Below are positions 27,871 to 39,620 of a stretch of 64,000 bases of DNA, one piece after another. The DNA lies in assembly GCF_029714285.1 (NCBI RefSeq), contig NZ_CP121662.1:1922001-1986000 (forward strand), read 5' to 3'. This stretch comes from Rhizobium sp. CB3090 (GTDB taxonomy: Bacteria > Pseudomonadota > Alphaproteobacteria > Rhizobiales > Rhizobiaceae). Under the pieces are notes generated by a model. That model worked only from the letters and a program-made list of their open reading frames with translations. It ran no database searches and had not been told where the DNA came from. The position numbers and the translations under genes were made by a program. Position 1 is the first letter of the stretch, and each line of letters opens with the position of its first letter.

Positions 27871-28988
27871 ACGCCCGCCCCCTTGAATTCCTGAATTGAA
27901 CGTCTTGCGGCAATAGCCTCAACCATATCGGCGAGCAAGCTCGCTGCATCCGGTTTGCCGGCCTGTTTGGCCGCAGCCGCCATCTTCGCCAGTTTCTCCG
28001 GCATCGTCATCGCACCGCGCAGGATCGTCGAGAGCTTCTCCGGCGTCAGCTCCGCTTGTGCAATGACCTTGACGCCGCCCGTTGCCGCAAGGGCCGCGGC
28101 ATTGGCTGCCTGATCATGATCAAGCGCGTATGGATAAGGCACCAGAATTGCCGGGCGACCGATGACGGCGAGTTCCGATACGGTCGACGCACCGGAGCGG
28201 CAGAGGACGAGATGGGCAGCACCGATACGCTCGGCCATGTCGGTGAAGAACGGCGCGACATCAGCGCCCATCTCCAGCTTCCTGGCGCAGCTATTGACCG
28301 TCTCCATATCCTCTGGGCGCACCTGTTGCGTAATCCGCAGGCGCTTGCGCAGCGGCTCCTCCAGCAGACTGATCGCTGTCGGCACAGCCTTGGAGAAGTA
28401 TTGAGCACCCTGGCTGCCGCCGAAGACGACAAGATTGAAAGGATCATCCGGGCCGGACGGCACATAGGGCCGCTTGGCCGCTTCGGTCACGGCCGGACGC
28501 ACGGGATTGCCGGTCGTCACCGTCTTCTCCGGAAACGCACCGCTCTTCTCCAGGAAACCACCGGCAATCGCCTGAACGCGCGCGGCAAGCGCCTTGTTCG
28601 CGCGTCCCATCACGGCGTTCTGCTCATGAATCATCGCCGGCACGCCCATGCGGGTGGCGGCAAGCAGCGGCGGTATGGTCGGATAGCCGCCGAAGCCGAC
28701 GACGCAGAGCGGCTTGATATTGCGGATCAGCTTGCGCGCAGCGCGCATGCCGGTCCACAGCGTCCAAAGCGACTTTGCGACCTTGATGGGGCTCTTCGAA
28801 CCGATCGTTGCCGAAGGCACGACATGAATCTCATCCGCCGGAAACTTGCCGGCATAGCGTTCAGCGCGGCTGTCGGTGACGAGGTGCACGGAATAACCGC
28901 GCTCCTTCAGCTTGTGGGCCAATGCCTCGGCCGGAAATACGTGGCCGCCGGTTCCGCCGGCAGCAAGCAGGATAATACCTTTACTCAT
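27867..28988 (-). CDS. murG: Lipid II synthase, UDP-GlcNAc transferase MurG
   Basis: Peripheral inner-membrane glycosyltransferase that adds GlcNAc to lipid I. 373 residues. N-terminal [21 protein letters not shown] is the family glycine-rich loop; the C-terminal UDP-GlcNAc site includes [16 protein letters not shown] and [35 protein letters not shown]. The gap to ftsW is 178 bases, the only substantial break in the mraZ-murB block. ATG 28988. Confidence 0.97.
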   Translation of the reverse strand: MSKGIILLAAGGTGGHVFPAEALAHKLKERGYSVHLVTDSRAERYAGKFPADEIHVVPSATIGSKSPIKVAKSLWTLWTGMRAARKLIRNIKPLCVVGFGGYPTIPPLLAATRMGVPAMIHEQNAVMGRANKALAARVQAIAGGFLEKSGAFPEKTVTTGNPVRPAVTEAAKRPYVPSGPDDPFNLVVFGGSQGAQYFSKAVPTAISLLEEPLRKRLRITQQVRPEDMETVNSCARKLEMGADVAPFFTDMAERIGAAHLVLCRSGASTVSELAVIGRPAILVPYPYALDHDQAANAAALAATGGVKVIAQAELTPEKLSTILRGAMTMPEKLAKMAAAAKQAGKPDAASLLADMVEAIAARRSIQEFKGAGV

Positions 28989-29166
28989 GATCTTCGCTCC
29001 CGCGAATACCCTCTGCGCGAGGGCATCTCCCTAATATAGGAAGCCGCCATGCCCGCGTCACTGAAGCGCTTCAAACCTCCTTCATAGACTCCCATCTTCG
29101 CGAAAGCGAACGAAGAATAGGTGTAATCGGGGAGATGGGGATAAAGCGCAGATGGGTCCAACGCGA

Positions 29167-30321
29167 TCACTCCGCCGGCAATCCATGCGTCACGCGAAAG
29201 AGGCTGCGGTCCTGCGCCCTCTTTTCCGGCCGATGGCGCGTCAGGGCCAGAATGAAGCCCGCCGTCACGCAAATGGCGGTCATCGAGGAGCCGCCGTAGG
29301 AGATCAGCGGCAGGGTCATGCCCTTGGCCGGCAGCAATTGCAGATTCACGCCGACATTGATGATCGACTGAATACCGATCTGCAGCACCAGGCCCGCAAC
29401 GGCAAAGCGGTTGAAATCATTCTTTTCCTTATAGGCATGCGACAGGCCGCGCAGCACCAGGAAGGCGAAGATGCAGACGAGCACCATGCAGAAGACCACA
29501 CCGAATTCCTCGGCCGCCACAGAGAAGATGAAGTCGGTATGGGCATCCGGAATGATGCGCTTGACGATGCCTTCACCTGGACCAACGCCGAACCAATTGC
29601 CGTGGATGATCGCTTCCTTGGCGGTATCGACCTGAAACGTATCGCCCTCACCGGTCAGGAACTTGTCGACGCGAAGCGCCACGTGGGGAAAGACGTAATA
29701 GGCCGTCACGAAGCCGCCGACGCCGAGGCCGCCGAGCACACCGATCCACAGCCAGGGCATGCCGGCCATGAAGAACATGCCGCCCCAGACAGCGGTGGTA
29801 AGGATCGTCTGCCCAAGGTCGGGCTGCGCGACAAGGAGCGCTGCGACGATGCCGAAAAGGATGATGGCGAAGAGATTGCCCGGAATTTCCGGCTGGCGCG
29901 CATGCTCGGCAAACAGCCACGCGCAGACGACGACGAAGGCCGGCTTCATGAATTCCGACGGCTGGATGGAGAGCGCCGCGATGTTGACCCAGCGTCGCGA
30001 TCCCTTGACCTCGACGCCGAAGAACAGCGCGAACAGCATCATCGCCAGCGAAACGATCAGCAGGATGACTGCCGTGCGCCGCACCTGCCGCGGCGTCATG
30101 AAGGAAATGCCGATCATCGCCGCAATCGCCGGAATAAGGAAAAGGGCGTGGCGCTTGACGAAGTGGAAAGGCTCCAGACCGATGCGTTCCGCCACGGCTG
30201 GCGAAGCCGCAAAGGAAAGCATGAAACCAATGCCGATCAACAGGATAAAAAGAGAGAGGAATACACGGTCGATGGTCCAGAACCATTCGGCCAAGGCCCC
30301 ACGCTCAACGCGGCTTACCAT
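29167..30321 (-). CDS. ftsW: Septal peptidoglycan glycosyltransferase FtsW
   Basis: SEDS-family polymerase working with FtsI at the septum. 384 residues with about ten membrane segments. Conserved SEDS blocks: GSRRWVNIAALSIQPSEFMK, AQPDLGQTILTTAVWGGMFF, and GMTLPLISYGGSSMTAICVTAGFIL. The start is ATG 30321, with GGAGG 8 bases upstream; the frame extends to 30399 but that part overlaps murD. Its start follows the murD stop within 2 bases. Confidence 0.97.
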   Translation of the reverse strand: MVSRVERGALAEWFWTIDRVFLSLFILLIGIGFMLSFAASPAVAERIGLEPFHFVKRHALFLIPAIAAMIGISFMTPRQVRRTAVILLIVSLAMMLFALFFGVEVKGSRRWVNIAALSIQPSEFMKPAFVVVCAWLFAEHARQPEIPGNLFAIILFGIVAALLVAQPDLGQTILTTAVWGGMFFMAGMPWLWIGVLGGLGVGGFVTAYYVFPHVALRVDKFLTGEGDTFQVDTAKEAIIHGNWFGVGPGEGIVKRIIPDAHTDFIFSVAAEEFGVVFCMVLVCIFAFLVLRGLSHAYKEKNDFNRFAVAGLVLQIGIQSIINVGVNLQLLPAKGMTLPLISYGGSSMTAICVTAGFILALTRHRPEKRAQDRSLFRVTHGLPAE

Positions 30322-30322
30322 A

Positions 30323-31735
30323 TCAATCGCCTCCTGTTGCTGAACCGACCAGCATGGTGACACCCTCGATCGCAGCCACGTGGCTGACGAAGGCATCACC
30401 CCTGACCTCGAAATTCTTGTATTGATCGAAGCTTGCGCAAGCCGGTGACAACATCACCGCCGCCGCCTCATGTTCGTCCTTATCGGCATCGGCTGCGGCA
30501 TGCGCCACCGCGCGCTCCAAAGTGCCCGATATTTCGTAGGGCACCTGCTCGCCGAGCGTCGCCGCGAAGGCTGGCGCCGCTTCGCCGATCAGATAAGCTT
30601 TGGCGATGCGCGGAAAAAGCGGCGCCAGCGTCGTGATACCGCCCTCTTTCGGCAGGCCGCCGGCGATCCAATAGATGTGATCGTAACTCGAAAGCGCCGG
30701 TGCGGCGGCATCCGCATTGGTCGCCTTGGAATCATTGACGAAAACGACCCGTCCGCGCCGGCCGACGGGCTGCATGCGATGCTTGAGGCCCGGAAAGGAT
30801 TTGAGCCCCGCACGGATATCGTCAGCGGAAACACCGACGGCCAGACATGCAGCAATCGCGGCCGCGGCGTTCTGTGCGTTGTGGCCGCCGCGCAGCGTCT
30901 GGATACCGTCGAGATCGGCAATCTCCGCGGTCGCACCGGTCGATGCCTGAATGATGCGGCTGCCTTCGGCATAAAGCCCGTCAGCCAGCACGTGCCGGCG
31001 CGAGATGCGGTTGACCCTGCCGCCTGCCCGTTCGACGCGATCGGCAATCAGCGAAGAATAGCTGTCGTCGACGCCGATGACAGCAACACCGCTGCCGGCC
31101 ACCAGCCGTTCCTTGATATCGGCATAATGCTGCATCGTACCGTGCCGATCGAGATGATCGGGTGTCAAATTGAGCAGAATGCCGGCGGAAGGATTGAGGG
31201 TCGGCGCAAGATCGATCTGATAGGAGGAGCATTCGACGACGTAGTAGCGCTCCGCCTTGGGCGGCTCCAGCGTCAGGATGGCCGTTCCGATATTGCCGCC
31301 GAGTTGCGTATCGCGTCCGCTCGATTGCAGGATATGGGCAATCAATGCCGTCGTCGACGATTTCCCATTGGTGCCGGTAATGGCGATGAAAGGGCAATCC
31401 GGCGCATGCGCCCGCCGCTCGCGGACGAAGAGCTCGACGTCGCCGATGACTTCGACACCGGCTGCGTGGGCGAGGTCGACGGTCCAGTGCGGCCTCGGAT
31501 GCGTCAGCGGCACGCCGGGCGACAGCACGAAGGCCGAGAGCCCGTTCCAATCGATCGTTCTGAGATCGGCGACCGGGATATCTTCGGCCGCAGCCTTCGC
31601 CACGCTGTCGGGATTGTCGTCCCAAGCGGTCACCTCGGCACCACCGGCGACAAGCGCCCGCGCGGTGGCAAAGCCTGAGCCGCCGAGGCCGAACAATGCG
31701 ACCTTTTTCCCTTTGAGCGTGGTGACAGGGATCAT
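30323..31735 (-). CDS. murD: UDP-N-acetylmuramoylalanine--D-glutamate ligase
   Basis: Cytoplasmic Mur ligase adding D-Glu. 470 residues. N-terminal [22 protein letters not shown] loop GTNGKSST at 121-128, [14 protein letters not shown], and [16 protein letters not shown] with the ligase-family Lys/Asn residues. It lies 7 bases downstream of mraY and directly abuts ftsW. Confidence 0.97.
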   Translation of the reverse strand: MIPVTTLKGKKVALFGLGGSGFATARALVAGGAEVTAWDDNPDSVAKAAAEDIPVADLRTIDWNGLSAFVLSPGVPLTHPRPHWTVDLAHAAGVEVIGDVELFVRERRAHAPDCPFIAITGTNGKSSTTALIAHILQSSGRDTQLGGNIGTAILTLEPPKAERYYVVECSSYQIDLAPTLNPSAGILLNLTPDHLDRHGTMQHYADIKERLVAGSGVAVIGVDDSYSSLIADRVERAGGRVNRISRRHVLADGLYAEGSRIIQASTGATAEIADLDGIQTLRGGHNAQNAAAAIAACLAVGVSADDIRAGLKSFPGLKHRMQPVGRRGRVVFVNDSKATNADAAAPALSSYDHIYWIAGGLPKEGGITTLAPLFPRIAKAYLIGEAAPAFAATLGEQVPYEISGTLERAVAHAAADADKDEHEAAAVMLSPACASFDQYKNFEVRGDAFVSHVAAIEGVTMLVGSATGGD

Positions 31736-31742
31736 CGCCGCC

Positions 31743-32864
31743 TCACCGAAGCTTGAGGGTCGAGAGGCCGATCATCGCCAGGATGACCGCGACGATCCAG
31801 AAGCGGACCACCACTTGGCTCTCCGTCCAACCCTTCTTCTCGAAGTGATGATGGATTGGCGCCATCAGGAAGACGCGGCGGCCCGTCATCTTGAAGAAAC
31901 CGACCTGGATGATGACCGAAAGCGCCTCCAGCACGAAGAGGCCGCCGATGATCGCCATGACGATCTCATGCTTGGTGGCGACCGCCACCGAACCGATCAT
32001 GCCGCCGAGCGCCAGAGAACCGGTGTCGCCCATGAAAATGGCCGCCGGCGGCGCGTTGAACCATAAGAAGCCGAGGCCGGCGCCGATGACAGCGCCGAGG
32101 ACCACAGCCAGCTCGCCCGTGCCGGGCACGAAATTGATCGCGAGATAATCGGCGAAGACAAAGTTGCCGGCCAGATAAGAAATGACGCCGAAGGAGGCGG
32201 CCGCGATCATCACGGGCACGATCGCAAGTCCATCAAGGCCATCGGTCAGATTTACGGCATTCCCCGCGGAAACGATGACGAAAGCGCCGAAGAGGACGAA
32301 AAACATGCCGAGATTGAGCATGAAATTCTTGAAAAACGGGAATGCGATCGATGAACCGAAGGTCGAACCGGCGGTGCCGGAGGACAGCGCCGTGGTCATC
32401 ATGAAATAGACGGCGATGGCGGCGATGACGAATTCGATGCCGAGACGCGCGCGACCGGAAAAGCCTTTGTCGCTCTGCTTCGTGACCTTGAGATAGTCGT
32501 CATAGAAGCCGATGGCGCCGAAGCCCAATGTCACCAGCAGCGTTGCAACTACATAGACGTTGGCAAGATCGGCCCACAGCATTGACGACACGACGATGCC
32601 GGCCAAAATCATCAGCCCGCCCATGGTCGGCGTACCGGCTTTCTTGAAATGGGTCTGCGGACCATCGGCGCGAATCGGCTGGCCTTTCCCTTGGCGCACA
32701 CGCAGGGAGGATATGATTCGTGGCCCGAAGAGGAAGACGATCAATGCCGAAGTGAACAAAGCGCCGCCGGTGCGGAACGTGATGTATCTGAACAGATTGA
32801 GAAATCTGAAATGAGTACTGAAAAAATGAACATGGTCCGACAGTTCGGCAAGCCAAATCAGCAT
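31743..32864 (-). CDS. mraY: Phospho-MurNAc-pentapeptide transferase
   Basis: Inner-membrane enzyme that transfers phospho-MurNAc-pentapeptide to undecaprenyl phosphate (lipid I). 373 residues with about ten membrane segments. Catalytic and metal sites: [26 protein letters not shown], and [18 protein letters not shown], plus the [12 protein letters not shown] loop. Placed 11 bases after murF. Confidence 0.97.
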   Translation of the reverse strand: MLIWLAELSDHVHFFSTHFRFLNLFRYITFRTGGALFTSALIVFLFGPRIISSLRVRQGKGQPIRADGPQTHFKKAGTPTMGGLMILAGIVVSSMLWADLANVYVVATLLVTLGFGAIGFYDDYLKVTKQSDKGFSGRARLGIEFVIAAIAVYFMMTTALSSGTAGSTFGSSIAFPFFKNFMLNLGMFFVLFGAFVIVSAGNAVNLTDGLDGLAIVPVMIAAASFGVISYLAGNFVFADYLAINFVPGTGELAVVLGAVIGAGLGFLWFNAPPAAIFMGDTGSLALGGMIGSVAVATKHEIVMAIIGGLFVLEALSVIIQVGFFKMTGRRVFLMAPIHHHFEKKGWTESQVVVRFWIVAVILAMIGLSTLKLR

Positions 32865-32875
32865 AAGAGCCCTTT

Positions 32876-34336
32876 CTAAAGCCCCTGATGGGAGTTGGGC
32901 TCCGTGTCGGAAAATGCTGGAAACTTGTCAAGCAAAGCTGCCACTATATTCCCGAATCCTATCCCCAACGACGATTTCACCATCAAAACGTCGCCAGGGG
33001 CGACCGAGTTGAGCACGAATTCCGAGAGCTCCTCCGTATTCTCACGGTATTCGACATGAACACTTTCCGGGAGCGCATCCCTCAACGCTGCCATCTCCGG
33101 ACCCGCCAGCCAGACATGCTCGATGCCGGCCGCGAGCAGCGGACCGGCAAGATTGGCATGCACTCTCTGGGCATAATCCCCCATTTCCAACATGTCGCCG
33201 AGAATGGCGACCCGCCTGCCCGCTCTGGCGCCGACATTGGCATCCGGCGAAGACGTCGCAAGCAGCGCAATGGCCGCGCGCATGGATGCGGGATTGGCAT
33301 TGTAACTTTCATCGATCAGCGTGAAATAGCCGTTGACGATCGCGCGTTTATGGCGCTGTCCCCTGCCCTTTTCCGCCTGCAGCGTCGCCAGCGCATCGAC
33401 CGCTTTGTCGAGATCAGCTTCGACGAGCATCACCGCACCGAGAACGGCCAGCGCGTTTTCCGCGATATGCCGGCCGGGCGCACCGATCGCCACTTCCATC
33501 GTCTCGCCGCCGATCGTCAGCCACAGCGTCGAATTCTCTTCCGACGCGTTGAATTCCGCGAGCCGCACATCTGCCTTCGCATGCTGGCCGAAACTGTGCA
33601 CGTGTTCGACACCGGCGGCCAGAGCAGCGCGTTCCAGGAAATCGAACTGATCGTTGTCGCGGTTGAGAATGACATGACCACCTGGCACGACGCCGTCGAA
33701 AATCTCTGCCTTGGCGGCAGCAATTTCCGTGATGTTCTTGAAATTGCCGAGATGAGCCGGCGCAATCGTGGTGATGATCGCCACATGCGGCTGCACCATC
33801 CTGGTCAGCGGCCGGATCTCCTCCGGATGGTTCATGCCGATCTCGAAAACGCCGAAATCCGTATCCTGAGGCATTCGCGCCAAACTCAGCGGCACGCCCC
33901 AATGATTGTTGAAGGAGGCGACCGAAGCATGCACCTTACCGGACGGCGAAAGCGTCCGGCGCAGCATCTCTTTTGTGGTGGTTTTGCCGACAGAGCCGGT
34001 GACGGCGATGATGCGCGCCTGCGTACGCTCGCGGGCGGCAGCGCCCAGCCTCGCAAGCCCGGCCAATACGTCGTCGACGACGATCTTCGGCACAGTCAGC
34101 CGGCCCATTGCCGGCAGCCGCGCCTCGCTGATCACGATCAACGCCGCACCGTTTGCCATCGCCAGGTTGGCATAGTCATGGCCATCGACACGATCGCCCT
34201 TGATGGCGAAGAAGGCTTCGCCCGGCTTGATAGAACGGCTGTCGATGGAAATCCCAGTAACGCCCTCAGGCATCGCCCCGAAGGAGCGGCCGGCGATGGC
34301 GGCGATCATGTCTTCAGTTGTCCATAGCCAGCTCAA
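32876..34336 (-). CDS. murF: UDP-MurNAc-tripeptide--D-alanyl-D-alanine ligase
   Basis: Adds the D-Ala-D-Ala made by Ddl to the tripeptide. 486 residues. ATP loop [14 protein letters not shown], then [13 protein letters not shown] and [14 protein letters not shown], and the C-terminal [15 protein letters not shown]. The start overlaps the murE stop as ATGA. Confidence 0.97.
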   Translation of the reverse strand: MSWLWTTEDMIAAIAGRSFGAMPEGVTGISIDSRSIKPGEAFFAIKGDRVDGHDYANLAMANGAALIVISEARLPAMGRLTVPKIVVDDVLAGLARLGAAARERTQARIIAVTGSVGKTTTKEMLRRTLSPSGKVHASVASFNNHWGVPLSLARMPQDTDFGVFEIGMNHPEEIRPLTRMVQPHVAIITTIAPAHLGNFKNITEIAAAKAEIFDGVVPGGHVILNRDNDQFDFLERAALAAGVEHVHSFGQHAKADVRLAEFNASEENSTLWLTIGGETMEVAIGAPGRHIAENALAVLGAVMLVEADLDKAVDALATLQAEKGRGQRHKRAIVNGYFTLIDESYNANPASMRAAIALLATSSPDANVGARAGRRVAILGDMLEMGDYAQRVHANLAGPLLAAGIEHVWLAGPEMAALRDALPESVHVEYRENTEELSEFVLNSVAPGDVLMVKSSLGIGFGNIVAALLDKFPAFSDTEPNSHQGL

Positions 34337-35796
34337 GACTTTATCTCCTCCAGTGCTTTGCGCAGTTCGGCATGGTCGGAGAATGGCAGCGTCACGCTAC
34401 CGATCGTCTGACCTTCCTCATGCCCCTTGCCCGCGACAATCAGCGTATCGCCGGATTTCAGCATCCCGACCGCCTCGCGGATCGCCTTGGCGCGATCGCC
34501 GATCTCGATGGCGCAGGGTGCTGCGGCCATGATCTCGGCGCGGATTGCTGCCGGCTCTTCGGAGCGCGGGTTATCGTCGGTGACGACAACCACGTCGGCC
34601 AGCCGGCAGGCGATTTCGCCCATGATCGGCCGCTTGCCGCGGTCGCGGTCGCCGCCGCAACCGAAGACGACGATGACGCGGCCAGTCGTGAACGGCCGCA
34701 CCGAATTCAACACATTTTCCAGAGCATCCGGCTTATGCGCATAGTCGACATAGGCAAGCGCGCCGTCGTGGGTATGACCGACAAGCTCCAGTCGCCCGGA
34801 AGCGCCGGCGAGCTTCTCCAGCGCCGCCATGGCAACCGGCGCGGCAACGCCGGTGGAAATGGCAAGACCGGCGGCAACAAGCGCATTGGCGACCTGGAAA
34901 TCGCCGGCAAGCGGAATATGGATTTCGAAAATATCGTCACCCACATGCACTTCCGCGATCTGCTTGTGACGGAAATGCTCGACACGCTTCAACGCCAGGA
35001 AATCGCCCTTGCGGCCGACAGTGCGTATGTCCTGGCCGGCGTCGCGCGCAGCCGCGATCGCTCGTTCCGACCATGCATCGTCGGCAAAGATCACCGCCGG
35101 CGAGCCTTTCGGCAACAAATCTTTAAACAGCCGCATCTTGGCGGCCATGTAGTCCTCGACTGTCGGATGATAGTCCATGTGATCGCGGCCGAGATTGGTA
35201 AAGGCGGCAGCGGCAAGCCTGACGCCGTCGAGGCGGAATTGGTCGAGGCCATGGCTGGAAGCCTCCATCGCCGCACGGGTGACACCCTCATCCGCAAGCT
35301 CGGCAAGCAATTGGTGCAGCGATACCGGATCTGGCGTCGTCAGCGAGCCGTAGTCGTTGCGCGTCGGCGACATGACGCCGGTCGTTCCGATCATCGCTGC
35401 CGGATGGCCCGCATGCGCCCAGATTTGACGGGTGAAGGAAGCGACCGAGGTTTTGCCCGCGGTGCCGGTAACGGCGACCATTGTCTCAGGTTGCCTGCCG
35501 TAAAAGCGGGAAGCAGCGACCGCGAGAAAACGGCGCGGCTCGGCAACGGTCAACACCGGCGCGCCGGCAGCGACAGCTCCTTGGCCGGAGACAACGACAG
35601 ACGCACCACGCGAAATGGCATCGGCAATGAAATTTGCGCCGTCGGCCTTCGTGCCGGCGACAGCTATGAAAGCCATGCCGGGTGTCACCTTACGGCTATC
35701 GGCGGAAAGGCCAGTTATCTTAAGATCGCCAAGTGTCCCGCCGATTTTTTCATTGAGTTCCGGAAACGCGTTTCCGGCGATATCCCGCAAGTTCAT
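34333..35796 (-). CDS. murE: UDP-MurNAc-L-Ala-D-Glu--meso-diaminopimelate ligase
   Basis: Adds the third stem-peptide residue. 487 residues. ATP loop [13 protein letters not shown] and [13 protein letters not shown]. The specificity motif DDNPRSEEP contains DNPR, characteristic of enzymes that use meso-diaminopimelate rather than lysine, so the peptidoglycan is the usual Gram-negative type. ATG 35796 lies 66 bases downstream of the ftsI stop. Confidence 0.97.
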   Translation of the reverse strand: MNLRDIAGNAFPELNEKIGGTLGDLKITGLSADSRKVTPGMAFIAVAGTKADGANFIADAISRGASVVVSGQGAVAAGAPVLTVAEPRRFLAVAASRFYGRQPETMVAVTGTAGKTSVASFTRQIWAHAGHPAAMIGTTGVMSPTRNDYGSLTTPDPVSLHQLLAELADEGVTRAAMEASSHGLDQFRLDGVRLAAAAFTNLGRDHMDYHPTVEDYMAAKMRLFKDLLPKGSPAVIFADDAWSERAIAAARDAGQDIRTVGRKGDFLALKRVEHFRHKQIAEVHVGDDIFEIHIPLAGDFQVANALVAAGLAISTGVAAPVAMAALEKLAGASGRLELVGHTHDGALAYVDYAHKPDALENVLNSVRPFTTGRVIVVFGCGGDRDRGKRPIMGEIACRLADVVVVTDDNPRSEEPAAIRAEIMAAAPCAIEIGDRAKAIREAVGMLKSGDTLIVAGKGHEEGQTIGSVTLPFSDHAELRKALEEIKS

Positions 35797-35862
35797 CGAA
35801 TATACTTTTCGCCTTCTTGATCAGTCCGCCCCTCGCGAATCGACTTGTGTATTCTTTCACGC

Positions 35863-37614
35863 TTAATAAGACACCAGCAAGGCCGAGTTGCCGTTTCCGA
35901 AGCTGGGCTGGATTCCGAGGATGGGCGCGGCCCTGGCGATGATATCGCGAGCGATCGGCGCGGCCGTAAAGGCCGAGATCGTGCCGCCATGTTCACCGGT
36001 CTTCGGCTCGTCGCAGAAAGTCATGATGACATATTGCGGATTGTCGATCGGGAACGCGGCCAGGAAGGTGTTGAAATTCAGCGTGTGCGAATAGTGGCCG
36101 TTGACGACCTTATCGGCAGTGCCGGTTTTGCTGCCAACGTCATAGCCGGGTACGCGGGCGGCGCGGCCGGAACCCTTGGAGCCGTTGAAATCGAGCAGGA
36201 AGCGGATGTCGTCGCTGGTGCTCTTCTTGACGACGGTTTTGGCGATCGCATCGGCCTGTTCGCGGGTGCGGGGCAGGAAAGTCGGCTCGATCAACTTGCC
36301 GCCGTTGACGAGAGCCGCGCCGGCGACCGCCGTCTGCAGCGGCGTGGTGGAAACACCGTGACCGAAGGAGATGGTGATCGAGTTGATCTTTTTCCACACA
36401 CGCGGTTGCGTCGGCATTTTCACTTCCGGCAGTTCGGTCTGCATCTTGGTGAGCAGCCCCATCCGGGTCAGGAATTCCTTATGGGGTTCAATACCGACGA
36501 GGTCGGCGATCTTCGCGGTACCGATATTGGAGGAATACTGGAAGATTTCCGGAACGGTCAGAACACGATGCTGGCCATGGAAGTCGTGGATCGTAAAGCC
36601 GCCGATACGGATCGGATTGGTGGCATCGAAGGCATCGCGCAGCGTCACCTTGCCGGAATCGAGCGCCATCGCCATGGTAAAGGTCTTGAAAGTCGAGCCC
36701 ATTTCGAACGTGCCGTTCGTCATGCGGTTGAGCCAGCCTTCGGAAGCGCCTTCGTTCGGATAGTTCGGATCGAAGTCGGGTGCCGACGCCATGGCCAGCA
36801 CTTCGCCGGTGCGAACGTCGAGCACGGCGGCGCCTGCCCCCTTTGCCTGGAAATTGTTGACCGCGTTGACGACCGCGTCATGGACGATGTCCTGTACGCG
36901 CAGATCGATCGACAGCTTCACCGGCTGCAGCGGTTGGTCATTGGTCATGCCGGCAGCAGCGAGATCGGCGAGCCCCTGGTCGTCGATGTATTTCTCCATC
37001 CCGGTGACGCCGCGGTTATCGATATTGACGTAGCCGAGAATATGGGCGGCGGTCGACCCGCCCGGATAGAAACGGCGCTTTTCCGGGCGAAAACCGATGC
37101 CGGGAATGCCGAGTGCCAGGATTTGGCTCTGCTGTTTCGGCGTCAACTGACGGCGAAGCCAGGCGAAATGCGAGGTTTTGACGGCAAGCTTCTTATAGGT
37201 GCCCTTGGTATCGAGATCGGGCAGAACGGTGCGCAATTGCTCGACCGCTTCATCGGGATCGATGATCTTGTTCGGCTCGGCGAACAGCGACACCGTGCGA
37301 ATATCGGTTGCAAGCAGGGCGCCGTTGCGGTCGACGATATCGGGGCGCGACGCCATCAGCCGGTCCGGCGGCAGGATGCTCGACGTCGTATCCGGCGGCG
37401 TCATGGCAAATTGGGCAAGACGGCCACCGATGATGCAGTAGACGACGGTAAAGCTCGCGACCAACAAAACGACACGGCTCTTGGCCTGATTGGCCTTGCG
37501 TTTACGGGCGCCTTCGAAGGTCGAGTTGCCGAAACCGTCACTCGGGCGGTTATTGCCGTCGGTGGAGAAATGCGCCTTGCTTTTCAAGACCATGATGCGC
37601 GAAAGAAAAGACAT
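35863..37614 (-). CDS. ftsI: Septal transpeptidase FtsI (PBP3)
   Basis: Division-specific class B penicillin-binding protein. 583 residues from ATG 37614. A cytoplasmic tail and one membrane anchor (about 47-66) precede the dimerisation domain and transpeptidase domain. Active-site motifs: nucleophile Ser307 in STFK, YSSNIGTAKIA (SxN), and KTGTAD. Cysteine and N-terminal layout match rhizobial FtsI. The start overlaps the ftsL stop (TGATG). It should pair with FtsW. Confidence 0.96.
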   Translation of the reverse strand: MSFLSRIMVLKSKAHFSTDGNNRPSDGFGNSTFEGARKRKANQAKSRVVLLVASFTVVYCIIGGRLAQFAMTPPDTTSSILPPDRLMASRPDIVDRNGALLATDIRTVSLFAEPNKIIDPDEAVEQLRTVLPDLDTKGTYKKLAVKTSHFAWLRRQLTPKQQSQILALGIPGIGFRPEKRRFYPGGSTAAHILGYVNIDNRGVTGMEKYIDDQGLADLAAAGMTNDQPLQPVKLSIDLRVQDIVHDAVVNAVNNFQAKGAGAAVLDVRTGEVLAMASAPDFDPNYPNEGASEGWLNRMTNGTFEMGSTFKTFTMAMALDSGKVTLRDAFDATNPIRIGGFTIHDFHGQHRVLTVPEIFQYSSNIGTAKIADLVGIEPHKEFLTRMGLLTKMQTELPEVKMPTQPRVWKKINSITISFGHGVSTTPLQTAVAGAALVNGGKLIEPTFLPRTREQADAIAKTVVKKSTSDDIRFLLDFNGSKGSGRAARVPGYDVGSKTGTADKVVNGHYSHTLNFNTFLAAFPIDNPQYVIMTFCDEPKTGEHGGTISAFTAAPIARDIIARAAPILGIQPSFGNGNSALLVSY

Positions 37615-38138
37615 CACTCGTCCACCGATCCCGTTGCAATATTGTCGACTTCTTGTTTTTTGTGCTTCACCAGTGACGGCGCCTTCGCGACCGGACGCGG
37701 CGCAGGAGCGGCGGCGACATCGGCAATCGCCTTTCTGATTTGCGCATCCGTCGTGTCGCCGTTCTTCGATGCTGCGGCAGCCTTCACCTTACTGCTAGCC
37801 GTTTTGGCGCCGCCATCCTTGGCATCGGCGACCACTTCCGGCGGAACCTGCGAGCGGAGCATCGGCAATTCGCTCGGCTGCACGATCGCAGTCGAGAGCG
37901 TCGGCTGCAATTTGAGCTCGTCATTGTAGTTGTTGACCAATCGTTCCAGGCGGTTTGGCTGCACAACCAGCGCCCAGTCCGCCTTCAGAAGCTCGATCGT
38001 GTCCTTTTCCAGCTTGATCTCCGATTCGAGGCGATGAACCTCCTCGAGCTTCAGCTCGGCATGATGCTTGATCGTGTAGGTGACGGTGGCCATCGCTGTC
38101 ATGACGCCGATCAGAACGATGTCAAAAGTCTTCAGCAT
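37614..38138 (-). CDS. ftsL: Cell division protein FtsL-like, long Ala/Lys tail
   Basis: Small bitopic divisome protein, 174 residues. Membrane segment about 5-22 (FDIVLIGVMTAMATVTYTI), then a coiled coil (AELKLEEVHRLESEIKLEKD onward) and the LERLVNNYNDELKLQP motif typical of alphaproteobacterial FtsL. The C-terminal tail (about 110-174) is an Ala/Lys/Pro-rich low-complexity extension. Identity comes partly from position between rsmH and ftsI. ATG 38138 has GGAG nine bases upstream, and the upstream frame (to 38384) overlaps rsmH. Confidence 0.88.
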   Translation of the reverse strand: MLKTFDIVLIGVMTAMATVTYTIKHHAELKLEEVHRLESEIKLEKDTIELLKADWALVVQPNRLERLVNNYNDELKLQPTLSTAIVQPSELPMLRSQVPPEVVADAKDGGAKTASSKVKAAAASKNGDTTDAQIRKAIADVAAAPAPRPVAKAPSLVKHKKQEVDNIATGSVDE

Positions 38139-38139
38139 A

Positions 38140-39165
38140 TCAAGCTCCGAGCTTTCCGAGACTGGCGAGATTGGGCAGATCGAAGATCGAGAGATCGGCA
38201 GCCTCAGCCGGCGCCGCCGTGCGAAGACCCGCACGCAGCTTGGCCGAACGCGCCCGCGGATTGACCTCCGCCTCCGCGTCGCTCGCGGAAACCATCGCCT
38301 TGCCGATGGGATCGAAAGTCGCGAGACGCTCATGCACCATGGGCATATGGCGGGAACCGGTGGCACGGCCGGAGCGATCGGCAAAGAATTTCTTGACGAT
38401 GCGGTCTTCCAGCGAATGAAAGGTAACGACGACCAGGCGTCCGCCCGGCTTCAGCGCCCGCTCGGCAGCAAACAGCGCCTGCGCCAACTCGCCGAGTTCG
38501 TCATTGACGAAAATGCGCAGCGCCTGGAAGACACGGGTCGCCGGATGGATCTTATCCTTGGCCTTCCGCGGCGTCACGATCTCGATCAGTCCGGCGAGAT
38601 CGCGAGTCGTGACGAACGGTGTTTCTGCGCGGCGCTTTTCGATCGCATGCGCTATGCGTGGCGCCTGCTTCTCTTCACCGAGGAAGGCGAAAATTCGAAT
38701 GAGATCGGCGAGCTTGGCGCGGTTGACGACGTCGGCCGCCGATACGCCGCTTGCCGACATGCGCATGTCGAGCGGGCCGTTCTTGTTGAACGAGAAGCCA
38801 CGCTCGGCCTCATCGAGCTGCATGGACGAAACACCGATATCGAGCACGACACCATCGAGCCCACCCTGCGGCGCGTAATCGGCAAGCTGTGAAAACTGCG
38901 AATGGACGAGAGAAAGACGGCCCGCATGAGCGGCAACCATTGCCTGCCCTGCCGCGACCGCCGTCGGATCACGGTCGAGCGCAATCACATCTGCGCCGGC
39001 CGCGAGAATAGCCGAGGTATAACCGCCCGCGCCGAACGTGCCGTCCAGGATGAGCTTGCCGGGAGCCGGCGCCAACGCCTCAAGCACTTCCGCAAGAAGA
39101 ACCGGAATGTGACGAACCGGTCCGCCACCAGCATCAGTCGAGCCTCCGCCAGGATTCGCCGCCAT
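38140..39165 (-). CDS. rsmH: 16S rRNA (cytosine(1402)-N(4))-methyltransferase
   Basis: SAM-dependent methyltransferase acting on the 30S decoding centre. 341 residues from ATG 39165. [13 protein letters not shown] opens the fold; [14 protein letters not shown] is the SAM loop; [22 protein letters not shown] and [13 protein letters not shown] are family signatures, with [17 protein letters not shown] near the end. The open frame continues to 39807 but that part reads through mraZ in another phase and is rejected. It starts 14 bases after mraZ. Confidence 0.96.
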   Translation of the reverse strand: MAANPGGGSTDAGGGPVRHIPVLLAEVLEALAPAPGKLILDGTFGAGGYTSAILAAGADVIALDRDPTAVAAGQAMVAAHAGRLSLVHSQFSQLADYAPQGGLDGVVLDIGVSSMQLDEAERGFSFNKNGPLDMRMSASGVSAADVVNRAKLADLIRIFAFLGEEKQAPRIAHAIEKRRAETPFVTTRDLAGLIEIVTPRKAKDKIHPATRVFQALRIFVNDELGELAQALFAAERALKPGGRLVVVTFHSLEDRIVKKFFADRSGRATGSRHMPMVHERLATFDPIGKAMVSASDAEAEVNPRARSAKLRAGLRTAAPAEAADLSIFDLPNLASLGKLGA

Positions 39166-39179
39166 TCCGTTTCCCCGTT

Positions 39180-39620
39180 CTACTCCGAGCGCCGGCCCGC
39201 CAGCTTGCGCTCCTCTCGTGCCTGCGCCTGCAAGGCCCGAAAAGCCTCCGGCTGCCACAATTGAAAATGATCCGCCCGACCGACAAAAGTCACCTCGTTG
39301 GCGATACCGGTGAAGCCGCGGATAAAATCCGTGACCATCAACCGCCCTTCCGCATCGAGCTTCATAAAGACCCCGCCCCCGTGAATCAGGAGCGACATCT
39401 GGTTCGCCGCCGGCGAAAAAGGATCGTCCGCCGCAATCTGCCGCTCGAAACGATCGAGCAGATCGAGACCGCCCACACTGATCGCCGGAAACACAAAATC
39501 CTGGAAACAATACAACTCCTGGATATTGCGCTCCACCAGCACGGAACGAAATGCCGCCGGCACGGATACCCGGCCCTTGGCATCGATCCTGTTGGTCGCA
39601 TTCGACAGGAAGCGGTTCAT
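39180..39620 (-). CDS. mraZ: Transcriptional regulator MraZ
   Basis: DNA-binding protein with two AbrB/SpoVT-like domains, first gene of the dcw cluster and known in E. coli to repress its own operon. 146 residues from ATG 39620 ([20 protein letters not shown]). The second domain has [19 protein letters not shown]. The four TGGG repeats at 39797-39830 upstream match the operator known for the family. A GTG 12 bases further up is an alternative start. Confidence 0.95.
   Translation of the reverse strand: MNRFLSNATNRIDAKGRVSVPAAFRSVLVERNIQELYCFQDFVFPAISVGGLDLLDRFERQIAADDPFSPAANQMSLLIHGGGVFMKLDAEGRLMVTDFIRGFTGIANEVTFVGRADHFQLWQPEAFRALQAQAREERKLAGRRSE

Noticed and set aside
28985..29272. 95-codon minus-strand ORF between ftsW and murG
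   Set aside because: Half of it overlaps the ftsW 3' end, and no ribosome site or domain was found. The stop overlap with murG is noted as a finding instead.
35845..37929. Plus-strand 694-codon open frame opposite ftsI
   Set aside because: Shadow of ftsI; no motif and no start signal.
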